Assembly: GCA_964030475.1 (NCBI GenBank)
Contig: CAXIPT010000008.1
Location: forward strand, 77,475-141,474
Source of the DNA: Tethya wilhelma
Taxonomy: Eukaryota > Porifera > Demospongiae > Tethyida > Tethyidae
DNA: 64,000 nt
Reading direction: 5' to 3'
Numbering within the stretch: the first letter of the stretch is position 1; each line of letters opens with the position of its first letter. The translations under genes and the position numbers were made by a program. This document shows, piece by piece, positions 1-14,900 of the stretch. The notes under the pieces were generated by a model. It saw only the letters and a list, made by a program, of their open reading frames with translations. It did no database searches and was not told the DNA's origin.

Positions 1-1
1 T

Positions 2-3000
2 GGGACGAGTACAGTCATCGTCACCATTTTGGATGTGAACGACAATGCACCCATGTTCACGGATAGCTTACCCCGCCAGCTTAACATTCGTGAGAACACC
101 AACATCAGCACTGTGCTTGGTACCATCGTAGCTACAGATGGTGACGATCCTTTATCGCCAAACTCTGAGGTAAGGTACTTCATTGTTGGAGGATCTGGAG
201 AGGACACCTTTGAAGTTGGACAGATGTCTGGTGCTCTCTCAGTCAGTGCTGAATTGGATGCTGAAAATATCTCCTTCTACCAGATAGAAGTCCTGGCAGC
301 TGATAATGGGGACCCTTCTTTGAATACTTCTATTGTATACAACATCAGTATCATTGACACTGATGACAATGTCCCGCTTTTCACACGTGAGACGTATGAT
401 TTTGCATTTACCGAACACAACAACCCTTTTACTCCTATTGGACAAGTTCTTAGCGAAGATTTGGACCCTCTTGGTCTAACAATAGGCTATGGAATTAGCT
501 CTGCTGATGCAGGTGTTCCATTTAGGATCATTAGTACAACAGGTGAAATATTTGCCACTCGGGAGTTCAATCTTGAAGAGTTCCGAGATCCAGTTGCACC
601 ACAGTTCAGCTTTGGAGTGGAGACCTTCTATCAGAATGATCCCAGTACCATCACTGATACTGCCACAGTCCGTGTATCAGTCTTGGACATCCACGAGTTC
701 AATGTGGTTATAAATAGTATCACACTAAACCAGGTTGACGAAAATGCACCAGTGAACATGTCCATTGGTAGGATATATGCAACTGATCGTGATCCAACTA
801 GCGTTCTATCTTACTTCCTCTCAGTGTCTCAAGATGTCCTCCGCGTTGACAGTACCACTGGAGAAATCTTTGTCAATGGTCCCATTGACCGTGAATCTTC
901 CATTCTCTTTCCAGCTGGCTTGGACTTTTGCCCTTCTGGAACACCACCATCTATCAGCTGTTTGTTGGTGGTTGTCAGGGTGGAAGATGTTGTTAGCAAT
1001 TCAACAGCTGCTGATTTTGCTACTCTGCTGGTTCAAGATGTGGATGATGAGCCACCAGTCTTCTCACAGGCAATATACACACTTAACATAAGTGAGAATG
1101 TTTCTCTCTCGTATGCACTCACGGCTCTTAACATTGACGCAAGCGATCCAGACTACAACATCATCTTGGAGTACTCCATTCCGGATTCTGAAGGAGTCAC
1201 CGACTTTTCCATCCAGAGACTCAGTGGCCTAATTGAGGTGGCGGAAAACCTGGACTATGAAGAGACACAGCAGTACCGCTTCACAATCTACGTCAACGAC
1301 ACTAATGACAACTTTGATTCTGCCATTGTCCAGATTTACGTTGTGGACGAAAATGATAACATTCCAGTTTTTGATCAAGAAGTCTACAGTGTGATGATCC
1401 CCGAGAATGAGCCTGTAAATTCAATTGTAGCTCTTGTGAATGCCACCGACCGTGACAGTACCACAAATGGAGAAATAAGATACTCTATAGCTGCTGGAGA
1501 TGACAATGGTCAGTTCATGATAGACCCCATCTTGGGTGATATTTGGCTTATAAGCAGCCTTGATCGTGAAGACATTCCATTTTATAGCCTTACAATAGAA
1601 GCTGTTGACGCTGGCATGCCACCTTCAACAGGCAATGCTACCGTCAACATCACACTCGGTGACATTAATGACCATCCTCCAAGATTTCTGCAATCTGTGT
1701 ACAGAGGATTTGTTAATGAAACAGCCGAGCCTGGAAGTCCTGTCTTGGATGAAAATGGAGACCCTTTAGTTACAGCTTTCATTGATCCTGATGAAGGAGC
1801 TGTTGTCACCATCCTGTCCTTTACTTTTGGCCTACCTTTCTTTGTGAATCAGCAGACTGGTGAAATTACTATCTCAGGATCAGTAGACTTTGATGTACAA
1901 AATTCTTACGAATTTGTAATCTTTATAAGAGACGATCTTCAAATGATTGGTGATCCAGCTACAGTAATGATCTCAGTTCTTCCCATTAACGACCACGTAC
2001 CGGTCTTTCCCAGAGATGTCTACCGAGTCTCTATTGAAGAAAACGCCAGAGAAGGTGAAGTAGTCTTGACAGTTGTTGCAGCTGACGCAGACGTGGGCGA
2101 CGAAGTTGTCTATTCGATCATAACCAATTTCAACTCGAGCGATTATACACAGCCAGAACCAACCAGTGGGATGCTCTTGGAGGAGTACAGTGGAAGTGCC
2201 GATATTATCCCAGAATTTGTCCCAGAAGAGGTCACCTTTCCTTTCGAGATCAATTCCACTACAGGTGAGATTACACTACTCCGTGACCTAGATTACGAAG
2301 TAGCACAGGAATGGAGATTCAATGTATCGGGAACTGATATCGGAGGCTCTGTTGATGTGGCTGAGGTGGTGGTGACTGTTGTAGACCTCAATGACAATGC
2401 TCCACGCTTCACTGAACATGTGTTTGAAATTGCTCTATTGGAGAACGCATCTCTCTCTCGCATGGAGCCAGCTTCCGATGCTATCACGGCAGAAGATGCT
2501 GATTCAGTCAGCCAAAACAATCTACGATATTTCATCCTCAGTGGAGGGGATGGAATCTTTGAAATCAATCGGCAAAATGGCGACCTCTATGTAGTTGCTC
2601 CACTAACAATAAACCGAATCTACACCATTCAGCTACTGGTCAGGGATGGAGAACTAGAAGACACAGCTCGTGCCCGTATCAGTGTCATAGACATCAACAA
2701 CAATGGACCAGTTTTCACACAACAAGCCTACTTTGGGGATCTTATTGAAGGTGCACCTGCAGATACCTCAATTCTCAAGGTTGAGGCAGTTGACCGGGAC
2801 CTTGGCATCTTTTCTCAGGTGCTTTACGAGTTGGTCCCTTCAAACTATTCCGATCTGTTCAGAATTGATATGATGTCCGGTGAAATCTTCACAAATAATT
2901 CAGACCAGATGGTGTTTGATTACGATGAACCTCCCAGGGAGTATAGTCTCACCGTGAGAGCATTGGATGGTGCTATGCGACCACAAACTTCACTTGTAGA

Positions 3001-5940
3001 GGTGACCATTTCTCTGGAAGATGCAAACGACAATGCTCCTGAGTTCACAAACCCAGTCTTGGAGGTTGATGTAGAGGAGGCTTCTGAAATCGGCTCATCA
3101 GTGTTTCAAGTCACAGCAGTGGATGCAGACAGTGGCTCAAATGCTCAAATTGAATTCTTGTTCTTGAATGAAAATTCTAGCTTTGCAATTGATCCCCAAA
3201 CAGGAGTTGTGACAGTTGCATCTTCCCTAGACTTTGATGATGAGAATGCAACCACAAAGTATGTCTTGGACATTGTGGCAGTTGATGGCGGTATTCCACC
3301 ACAAGACACGGTCAGATCACTTGTGATCAACATTCTAGATTCAAACGACAATGCCCCTCAATTTCCATCAAATCTAATCCGAGAGGTAGTACCTGAGAAC
3401 ACAACGGTTAACTCCATTGCTTTCACACTTGATGGATTTGATATTGACTCGGGATCAAATTCTGAACTAAGCTATACCATTCTCAGCATACATCCTCAAG
3501 ACTGTGAATCACGATTCAGAATTGTCAACTTCACAAGCTCTGTTTTACTCAACGAAGTAGTAGATGCAGAAGAAAGGGGAGAGCCATGCACCCTTGTAGT
3601 CCAAGCAACCGATGGTGGAGACCCGCCTCGTTCTGCCACTGCCACTTATGTTGTCATAGTGACAAACATCAACGAATTTCCTCCTGTGTTTGTCCCCCAA
3701 TCTCTCATTGGTTCTGTGCGAGAAAATTCTCCAAACGGTACTTTTGTCCAGCAGGTCATGGCTACCGATCGGGATGGTAACAATGTGGCCTTCAGAGGTG
3801 TAGGAGGTGCTGTAGATGTCTTTGATGTAAGTTTGGATGGAATGATCACCATTGCCGATGGTGCTGAGCTGGATAGAGAGGAGTTTCCATCCTACACCAT
3901 TTTGATTGAAGCCCAGGACGACGGCCTACCAGAATTGTCAGTAACAGCTACAGCAAGAATTTCTGTGATTGACGAAAATGACAATGCTCCATTGTTTACT
4001 CAGTCTGTGTACTTGGTGTCTGTGAGAGAAGACCACTCTTTGCTTGATCCACCAATCATCAATGTCCAGGCAGTTGATAATGACACACTACCAAACAATA
4101 TTGTTGAATATTCATTCATCCTGAATCAAGAGAATGAGACAGACTATGGAATTTTTGAAATTGACAGAGAAACGGGTGCCATCTTTCTTGTAACCACCCT
4201 TGATTACGAAGAAGAGCCACGGTTTTACTACCTTCATGTGCAAGCCACTGATGGTTTGTTCATCGAGGAAGCAAGTGTCAATGTACGTGTGCTTGAAGCC
4301 AATGATATTGTACCCATGTTCACCAATCTACCCAATAGTGTGAGACTACCTGAAAATGCTACCAATGGCTCACTCGTTTATCAAGCCAATGCTGTTGATT
4401 TCGATCAGAGTGTCAATGGTAGGATCACCTACAGCCTTGTTAACACAACTGAGCTCTTTGAAATTGATCCTAACACAGGAGCGATATATGTCACAGGGTT
4501 CAATCAATTTGACTTTGAACAAGGCCCGCGACAGTACAGACTGTTGGTTAATGCTACAGACAATGCTGGTATGGATACAAGCGGAGACTATGATGCACTC
4601 CAGAGCAGTGGTTTCGGACAGGTTCCACTTATCCATCCTGATGATCGTCCAAACTCGGCTGTTCAATATCTTGACGTGATCATAACTGATATCAATGATA
4701 ATGCTCCACAATTCTCAATGGAGAGATACTCGGCATTCATCATTGAACATAACCAGCTACCTCTTCTAGTAACCACTGTCCAAGCCACTGATGCAGATGA
4801 AGCCAACACTCCCAACTCTATGGTCCGATATCGAATTGCTGATGGAGCCTTTGGCAAGTTCAACATTGATCCAATGTCAGGTGTGATTTCAACCAACCCT
4901 CCTTTGGACAGAGAAGTCATTCCTGTCTACATGCTCACCGTAGAAGCCTATGACCTTGGGGATCCTGAACTCAGCAGCAGAGTGGCTGTCACAATCACTG
5001 TTGTCGATACAAATGACGAGAGACCGCTATTCAGACAGGGACTTTACACTGGCTCAGTAGCCGAAAACTCACCTCCTGGCACTTCAGTGCTGACTATTTC
5101 TGCGATTGATCCAGATAATGTCACTGCTCCTCTGAATTACACACTTTTTGATACTTCGGGCTACTTTGAAGTGGGTGAACTGTCTGGTGTGGTGATGGTA
5201 TCTTCCCGAAATATCGACCGAGAAGAATTACAAAACATCACCTTCACTGCTCAGGCCTTGGATATTGATGGATTTGTTGCGACAACTGTGGTCAGTGTCA
5301 CCATTGAGGATACAAATGACAATGCCCCACTCTTCAGGCAAACGTCCTACATGTATACTATCACTGAAAACACACCAGTTGGCTCCGTTGTCGACACCAT
5401 CCCAACATTTGATGCTGATGTTGGTACAAATGCGATCACTGAATACATTGTCACAGAAGGAAACGATACGTTTGGTGTCAGCCCCCAAAATGGAGAGATC
5501 TTAGTCATTGACTCGCTCTGCTTCAGTGACAGTACCACCAGAGTGTATACATTCACATTAGTTGCTAGAGATGCAATGGACAATTCACTGAGTAGCACGG
5601 TTGAGGTGAAAGTAACAGTCTTCAAGGAGAACAGCTTCCCACCTGAGTTTGTCCAACCTTCTTACGTCAGTCGATTGGACGAGCTTGCTGCTGAGAACAC
5701 TGAAGTTATTTCTGGTCTTCGAACAATTGATCAAGACATTTGCTCTGGGAGACCAATTTTTGAACTGATTGGAGGAAATGACACAGATTCATTCGCAATT
5801 GACAGTAGGTCCGGAAGGATCACTCTAACAAGGAACCTCACGACAGAAGATCTCAGCTTCACGTTGAGAATCAGAGCAACGGACACGGAAAATTTCAACC
5901 TACCAGCTCTCTCCTCTGATGTGGGACTCATTGTCCTTGT
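2..5940 (+). other. Cadherin block A, 18 repeats
   Basis: Eighteen consecutive cadherin repeats of roughly 100-120 residues follow the partial repeat at the left edge. Calcium-binding linkers of the DxNDNxP type recur (DENDNIPVF, DLNDNAPRF, DANDNAPEF, DSNDNAPQF, DTNDNAPLF), along with internal DRE, LDRE and AxDxD motifs. Several linkers are degenerate (DIHEFN, NINEFPP, KENSFPP), which predicts flexible joints. The block ends at about 5940, where the first non-cadherin module begins. Confidence 0.9.
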
Positions 5941-8900
5941 TGGCCAGCTGCTTCCTATCTCAATTGATGTGATTGGAGGACTGACTGTTCCTACAATCTC
6001 TCGGCTGACAACAGAACAGTACCAGCAAGATGTGTGGCTCTTTGGCGGTGGTTCATTGGTGGATGGTGAACCAGTTGTGCGATATTCTCTTGGGAATCTT
6101 GTAACAGAAGCCAACATCTCTATAGCTCGAACAGCAGCTGTCTCAGTTAGTGGAGCCATTTCTCAATCCACAATCTATCCAGATGATCCTTTTGTACGAG
6201 TTGGACTCCAAGTACGAAGTGAAGGATACGAGAATCCTTCTGTTGAGCCAACAACTGTAGTTGCCATGGTCAGCAGTCCAGCTTTCCCAGGATCAACACA
6301 CATGGCTACATGTGTCACTGAGTCTCCAACAGCTGCCTGTGTTGTTGAAATAAGGGTCCCTCCAACTTGGTTTTCAAGTCCCACGACTGCCACTGTGTCC
6401 TATGGAATACAAGCGGCACAAAGTAGTATTGTGCTTGGTGATGTTGTAACTGTTCTCAATCCAGTCTGTTCAGCACCGAGTAGTCCAAGTGTAGTTGTAT
6501 CTCTGCCATATGCTGTGGTCTACCCAGGACAATATATTGATGTCCAAATTGTCATGAGGAGTGGCCGGCAGACGAACAATTTCCAACTTTCCTTCTCCAT
6601 GACAGAAGGACTAGAATTCGAAGAGCTGATGCCTTCCCCCAGATCACTATATTTCATTTCCAGTGCATCCAATGAAAATATGTTCACAGTATCTGGTCTA
6701 TATCATGGATTAGGAGATGGTAACTTTGTTGATGGTGAATTTCAAATAGAATTCAGAATCAGACTTAGGCTAGATTCAGATGCCGAAGTATCTGCAGAGG
6801 AACCACTCAACGTCAACTGTACAGTTGACTTCATGGTAAATAGTATACTAGAAGCCGACATTTCTTCTTCACCAGCTCTCCACTCTGGCTACAACAGCAA
6901 TGGTGACTGCTATTCTTCTTTTGGCCAAATCTTGACTGGAGAAAATGTTGTTACTGGATTGTTTCCTTTTGCAAGGAGCCCAACACTTTTGAATACAGCT
7001 ACTCTCAGCAACCAAACAGTGAGTGGTATGCTAAATGTCCTTGGGCTGCAGAGCTCTGGGGACTTTACCAGAGAGGTACCTGATGCCTTGTGTGAAAGTA
7101 CAGATGAGAGTATTATTAAAGTTTCACCAGACTGTTCTCAACTCTTTTTGTCTGGGGATGAAATTTCTGGTTCTGATTTGGTATTTGTCAATGTATCCAC
7201 CTCATTCCTGTCTGCTAGCACTGCATTCCGTGTCTGGTATCCAACTGAAGTTGCACTTAGTCTTTCTTCACTGGAACTTAGTCCAATTGGTGGTCTCTAT
7301 GACAATTCAAACGGCAGCTGTAGCCAAGTATATGAGAATGCAAACATTGAAGTTGACGTTGTGTTTGTGTCTGGGGAGAACACTCAGCTTGCTAGCATTA
7401 CTCCCTTCATCAGTGGCCTCACAAGTTCTGATGAGAGTGTTCTTGTTGTGAGAAGAGATCAATATGGCTCAGCAAGTGCATTAGGTGTAGCTCCAGGTGT
7501 AGCGAGAGTTCAGTTTGAAGACTACTTTGGAACAGTATATCAGTCACCTGAAATTGTAGTCACAGAAACAGTTGCTACTGTGGAAGACATTAGCTTTAGT
7601 TTGCACTCTACTTTGTTACCTGTTCCACTTCCAGAAACGTCTCCAGGAACTGAGTACTTGCAGACGACTGTGATTGAACTGGTATCTGAGTTTGACGTTA
7701 TAGGTGCAAATGTGGAGGTGCTTGCAGAGTCTGTGCTGAGTAACGGAAGGAACTTTGAACTTTCACCTTCAAATGGTCTTGTACTCAGATCAGCTAACTC
7801 AGAAATAATTCAAGTAAATGGCTCTGAAATCACAGTTCGTGGTATGGGAATGGGACGTATTCTGGAGGGAAATTTGAATTTGAACGAGTGTCCTGGTTCG
7901 ATTCGAATGTTCACATCTGAATTTATCGATATCCAACTCAATCCTATCAATCGCTTGGAGGTTTTCCTGGAAACTAACACACTTGCTTTGCAGCAAGATT
8001 CTGAAACCATTGATGTTCCCTACCAGACCTCGTACACAGCAGAACTGGTTCATGAGAATGGTGCTAGAGTGCCTGTAACTTTTGATGAACGTCTTTCCAT
8101 CACCTCTGATGTCTCACTAACCTTTGGAAATGGAACCCTTGATATTTCCAATGTTGTGAATGCCTCAAATCTCGATTTCAATGTCACCTATGAACTTTCC
8201 AGAGTTGAAGTACCACCTACTACCGTTTCCATTACAGTGTTAGGTATAGAAGATATCGAGCTTTCTATCACTCCTTATCCTCTCTATGCACAATGGCCTC
8301 AATCTGGCGATCTTTTGTTGGAAAGATATGCAAATACCAATCGCTACCAGCAAGCTGAAATCACTGCTATGGCTACACTCTCAAATGGCACTATTTTGGA
8401 TGTTACTTACAACAATAACACCATATTCCAAGTAACAGAAGGAGCTGCTTATGCACAAGTTGATGGGAACATTGTTGTCCCACAAGGTCCTGGCAATGTG
8501 ACTGTCTCTGCATATGTTGGTTCAAGAATGAGCAGCCCAGTATCTGTTGAAGTTGGGGACGATGAGGTCTATGCCGAAGACATTGTTGACTTTAGCCTGT
8601 CACTTGATTCACCTACTCTTCAAGCTGAGTATGGAGAAGTCATACTACCATCACTGACTCTTCTTTTCGATGATGGCACATACTACCCTAATTTCATAAC
8701 AACTGATGGAGTAGCTGTTCCTGGAATTGTACAGTTCACAAACAGCCATCCTAATAGTCTTCAGTTTGACACGGAAAATGGTGACATCACTGTGACACAA
8801 AATTCACTGGAGATGATTACTCTGGAAGCTTCTATCAACAATAACACTATTTCAAGAAGTGCTTCGTTTGTTGTTGACTTAATGCCTAGGTTGGGAGAAC

Positions 8901-11900
8901 TAGATGTTGAGGTACTCTCATTTACGAACACAGTCACTTTCGTTGATGTTTACTTGAATGCTGAAGGATACTCAGTAGGTGCTCTTGAGTTTACTGTGTA
9001 CTTTGAAGGAAGAGTAGTGAGCTCAGTTGTCCCTGGACATGACCTAGGTATGGGAACTTACGTATATGTTGCAGCTGGTGAGAATACGGACATTACCGAA
9101 CCCAGTCCTTACAGGTGGGGTGTCATCTTTCCAAACTTTCTTATCGGCACAAACAGGATACATGTAGCTACTGTACGGTTCAGGGCTGTAGGTGAAGTTG
9201 TGTCCAATGCAAACTTCAGCATTCTTGTAACCAACTTGAATGATGATTCAGAATCATTCTCTACCATTGGAGAACCTACCCCAAGATATTCTCCTGCTGC
9301 TAACTTTGGGGAACAGCTCCAAGCTCCTCTGTCACCTGTTTCTTGTGTATCTCCACCTTGTTCTCGTGCAGAATGTTCTAGTTTGAATATGGCCCCGATT
9401 GCAGGCGACACAAATGGAGATTGTGTGTTCAACCTGGTTGATGCTCTCTATGCCCATAGAGTGCTCCCTCAACTAACTGTGGATAGCCCATCCTCGGCCC
9501 TTCTTCCTGATCAGCTTGAAGCACTTGATGCCAACAGAAATGGTGTCTTTGAACTAACTGACTTTCCTTTCCTTATGAGGAACAGGATGGGTCAATTTCC
9601 TCTCATCAGTGAACTTAACGTTGCTCCTGTTAGTGCTGAATTCTCAGACTGTAGAATCACTATTAATGCTACACTGCAAAACTGGGATGGAAGGTTCTTG
9701 AATGACAGCGAAGCTTTTGTTTATTTTGGACTTTTCCACTCAGATTCATCTTTCCAGACACAATATGACAATACTCAGGTCACAAATGGAACAAAGTTGT
9801 CTCTCCAGCGTCCCACTGGTACATTTGGTGGTTGGATTGAACCTCTCTATGTTGATGATGGTGTATTCCATATCCAAACTGAGCCTGGTCCAATAGCTCA
9901 GAGTGATATCGGTTTCTTAATGTTGTATGGTACATATGATCCACAAGGACGTCCTACATTCAGTAGGTCAAGACTTGTGACTGGACAGCCAAGTTTGTCT
10001 CCAGCATACAGTTCCATGACGACCACCTTCATGCCAAATGGACAGTCATTGACTATTTCCGAACGGAATTTCAATCCACAGCAATTCTTTGACAACAGTT
10101 TTCCCGCTCAGCTTTGCTACAACAACTTTGCTCCAGTGATTGACCCTAATCTTGGTGAAGTTTTGATCACTACACAACCTGAAAACCTCAACATCAGCCA
10201 CCCTCTTAGGAGTGTAACTGCAACAGATGCTGATGCACCTTTGCCTGCAGGAGACATCCTCTTCAGTATTGAAAATGTAATCCCTCCTGGTACAATTGAC
10301 ATTGATCCAGAAACTGGACTGATATTTGTCGCTAGTTCTCTAGACAGAGAGGAAATTCCAAGTATTACTGCTCTAGTTGTTGCAACCGATCAAGGTCCAC
10401 ATGTCTTCACACGACGCACTGATACTATTCCGGTGGTGGTGAATCTTCTTGATGTCAATGATAACACCCCTCTTGCTGATGAGCCAGTGTATACTGCCAA
10501 CATAATTGAAAGTGCACCAACTTTTGTATCAGTGTTTTCATTCACCGGCGGAGATCTTGATGTCTCTACAGCCAATCGTGGTTTTAGCTCCATCATTGTC
10601 ACTGAAGGAGATGGCAGTATTTCTAGCATTTTTGCTGCAAATGGTACAGAAACTGAAAGCAGTGCCAGTGGAAGTAGATTCACCATTTCTCTTTACCTAA
10701 GGACTCCACTTGATCGGGAAACAGAAGACAGATATAACCTGACTGTAACTCTGGCTGATCGTGGAATTCCAGCACAGTCTTCATCTGTTGATATTGCTGT
10801 AAGGGTCATTGATGCAAATGATCTTCGCCCAGAGTTTATCAGTCCCGACCGTGTCGAGATTCTTGAAAACAATGAAGTGGGAACCGTTTTAACCCGTGTG
10901 AGAGCAGTGGATGAAGATATTGGATCAAATGCCGTGTTCACATTCATCATCAATAGTGTCTTCCTTGCAGATGAAACTGGTGCTGAAGGACCCAGCCCTC
11001 AGCCTATTATTGGGTATTTTGATATTGATCCCAATACAGGACTTATCACTGTCAACCGATCTTTGGACCGAGATGAAGAATTCAGCTTTAGAGTGAACAT
11101 TGTAGCAATAGAAGAGGGAATACCTTTCGTTGAGAGTGCAAGAGAAGCCTCACAATCTCTGTGGGTAATGGTCTGTGAAGAAAATGACAACACTCCAATG
11201 TTTGATGCTGAAGTGTACAGTGCTATGGTTGCAGAAAATTCAGACTTCACAACTATCGTTACCCAGCTTGTTGCCACGGATGATGACCTTGGTTCCTTCT
11301 GCAGTAGAGATGGTGCAAATGCTCGAGACAATGAACTTCGATTCACTCTCCTCACTGAAGATGTACCCTTCAGAGTTGATCCCATCACTGGTGAAATACT
11401 TGTGAATGGACCTCTTGACTTTGAAGATAATGTAAACTATTCAATGGTGATTCAGGTGAACGATCTTGGTGTGGGCATGCTCAGTTCGACCACCAACTTG
11501 ACCATAATTGTACTGGATGTGAATGACAATCCGCCCGTGCTCAGTAATGATTCCTATTTCAACTTTGCAGTGGAAAACAGCACGCTTGGTCGAGTTGTAA
11601 TCGACTTTATTTCAGCTGATGATGAAGATAGTGGCATCCATGCTGTGATACGTTACGGTCTTACTGGTTTTGGTAGTGAGGACTTCAACATTGACAACAA
11701 TACTGGAGTCATTACTGTGGCTCGAAGTTTAGACCGAGAGAGAATTGCACAGTACAGCCTCACCGTAATTGCTTACAATCCTGAAAATCCAGAATTCATG
11801 GACACAGCAGATGTGATTATTGGAGTGATTGACATAAATGACAGCCCACCAGTATTTGACCAAACCTCTTACTCTCGTCGAATCAGTGAGAATTTACAAG

Positions 11901-14900
11901 TGGGATCACTGGTTCTCCAAGTGTTTGCAACGGATGCTGATGCACAAGCAACTCGAGAAATTGCTTATGCTTTTCAGGAGGACTATCCTAATTTTGAGAT
12001 TAACCCCACAACTGGTGATATTGTAACAAGAACACCCCTCTGTACAAGTGATGACAATGTGACCTACTCATTAGTAGCCGTGGCGATTGACAATCCTGCA
12101 GCTCGGTTGTCCTTCCTTACACGTGTAAATGTCACAATTGTCGTCTATGATGATAACAGTGCCGATCCTGTATTCACAAGACCCGTATATGCTACTATTG
12201 TGGAAGATGGTGTCAGTTCTGGTGTTGAAATCTTGACTGTTGAAGCTACGGATGCCAACAGCTGCTCACCGCCTTTCTCCTACTCAATTCAGCCTTCCTC
12301 TGATTCAAACCTTTTCTCCATCAAATCTGTAACTGGTGAGATAAGCACTGATGCTACTTTGAGAGAAGCAGATGCTTCACACTACAACATCACAGTGTTG
12401 GTTACAGACTCAGGAACGAGATTTCCCCGCACAGGCACTGCCACAGTCTTAGTACTGGTTGGAGAGAGTGTGCCAGTTCAGTTTAACACATCTGTTGGCT
12501 ACCCAGTCTCCAATGCTGAGATTGAATCGAGCTCTAATGGTGTCAATGAGTATGAACAAACATTCAACTTCTTCTATGGCATCGGTTCATTTGGCGAGCC
12601 TGTTACATTCGAAGCACAGTTTGGTGAGAGTAGAGTACGTCAGGTGCTAGAAGTAGATGCTCTTCCAGCATCCTCTGCTAATGCAGTCCTGCTAACACCC
12701 ATTGTTCAATATGACAGTCGGGTTGTTCAAGTTGCATTGGGTATTGTAGATGAGTTTGGTAGCAGTAGAGTTGAAGATGCCAGTGTTTATCTCAATGCTT
12801 CAACTATGATTGGAGGTGTTGCTCAAACTGTAAGCGTTGTACAAGGAACCAGCAGATCTACTGCAATAGTTGAACTTGAGTTGCCACAAAGCTGGTTCAG
12901 TCTACGCAGGACTGCTACCATTTCTTATGGTGTGGTTGGCTATTCTCCTGTTACACCAACCAGAAGTGTTACCCTCATTCCAACACCAAACTTTGAGGAA
13001 CTTTGCAGCAGCACTGGTGTGGCTCTGTTCATAGTTGAAGCACCATCCTATCAAGTGTATCACAACCAAGTTGTACGAGTTCCTGTTCTAGCTCAGAGGA
13101 GCACAGATACCTTCATGTCAGCATATTCTCTGCAATGCTCTGTCGATTCTGGTCTGGAATTTGCTTCTGAGCCTGTCCAGTCTCTTCCAGGATGGATGTC
13201 ACGCTTTGAGCAAAGTTCAAACGGACGTCAGATAACATTTACCACAAGTAGGACAACCAATACTACTGACTCGACTGTGCAATATGAGCTTGTGGGTGAA
13301 ATGTTGGTGACTGTGTCAGCTAACACTGACCAGAGGGTTATCATCTCTTGTAGTCTCTTGAATGCTGTTGATAACACAGGTGATTATGGCAGATACACTG
13401 ATGTATCCATTGTAGACATAGACGGGTGCAATTCACGTGTCGGAAGTGTCAGTGTGTCACGTGATACACTTGTGGGTGCTCTACCACTATTGTCGCAAAC
13501 TGTACTGGTCAATGATGTCGTATTCTCTGGTAGAAGATATGAACTATTTCCAACTGTGGTGGGCATTATTTTAGGAGCTCAGCCCAGCTTCTTCCCAATT
13601 ATTACGCTAGGAACAACTACCAACAGTTTAAGATGCTCTAGTGAAGATGACTTGGTGCTGGGTGTGGATCCTACTTGCATTGAGGTGTTCCTGGATGGTT
13701 CTGAAGGAAGAGGAGCTGAAAATGTCCGTATTACTCTTGACATTGTATCCATATCTGGTGATTTTGCTATCAGCTCGACAGCTTTCCCGGTAGATCTCTT
13801 TTACCATATATGGTTCCCAGATGCCTCTGTTGCACTTACTGTAAGCGACTCAACTTTGAGTCCTGTTCAAGGATGGATGGTCAGCAATGTAAATGACATG
13901 TGTGTCCAAGCCTATCAACGAGCAAACATTGAGGCTTCTGCGATCTTCAGACTTGGAAGCAATTCACTATTCCTTCGAGTGGAGAATTTGCTCAACCTTA
14001 CCAGCAACGACTCTGCTGTTGTGAGTGTCTCTGGTTCTGAGATAATTGGTGTTAGTCCTGGAGCTGCCACAATCCAGGCCACATACAATGAAAGGTCTTT
14101 TGGTACTGTTGATGTTACGGTTGACTCTGTGCCCATTGCAGCTGTTGAATTTGATACAATCTATGCCAGCTCTTTCTCTGCTTCTCCACCTGACTCACTT
14201 CCTTACAGAAGTTCTGAACCATTTGAGGCAGTTGTTGATTCTAACCTTCTCTACGAGACGCAGAGTGCTCACTTGGCTTCACTGGTCATCTTCTCTGATG
14301 CAACAAGATACAGACTGCCAAGAAGTCAAGGTCTCAGCTACTCATCTCTCAACTCTAGCATTTTTGAGATAAACGATGCTAATTTGAATGCTCAAGCAAG
14401 TGGTTCTGGCGATCTGCTTCAGGCTACCTGGACATCGTGTGGTGGAAGCATTGTTCTTTCACGAGACCTACCAATCGATATCTCATTGCTTGTCCCAGAA
14501 ATTTCTGTCACAATTTCAGACACTTTCCTCGTCCACCCAGAAGATCCAGCTGCAGCTTTGGGTTCCTTTGCAACCTCTGCTTCTGTGTCTGTTGAACTCT
14601 TGTACAGGGTTGATGGTGAGATCATACGCAGAGTTGATGTTACCAATGACGATGAAACAGTCTACAGTTTCTCTCAGCCTGGACTTCTTTCTCTTTCTCC
14701 CAACGGTCCAACAATGAGCCTTGCTGTGAATTCAAGTGATGTTAGTGCTAGTGTGATCCTGACAGTTGAATATCGAGATTCTGAATCTGTTGAAGTTAAT
14801 GTAGATATTGGCTACAGTTCTTCGCTCTCAGTGTTTGTGTCACCATATCCTCCATACAATACTTCTGATGGAAGATTAGTCACCGTTTTGGCACAGATTG

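Noticed and set aside
29..31. Start codon of the giant cadherin at base 29
   Set aside because: The codon there is TTG inside a cadherin linker, and the frame is open upstream to base 2; it is internal, not a start.
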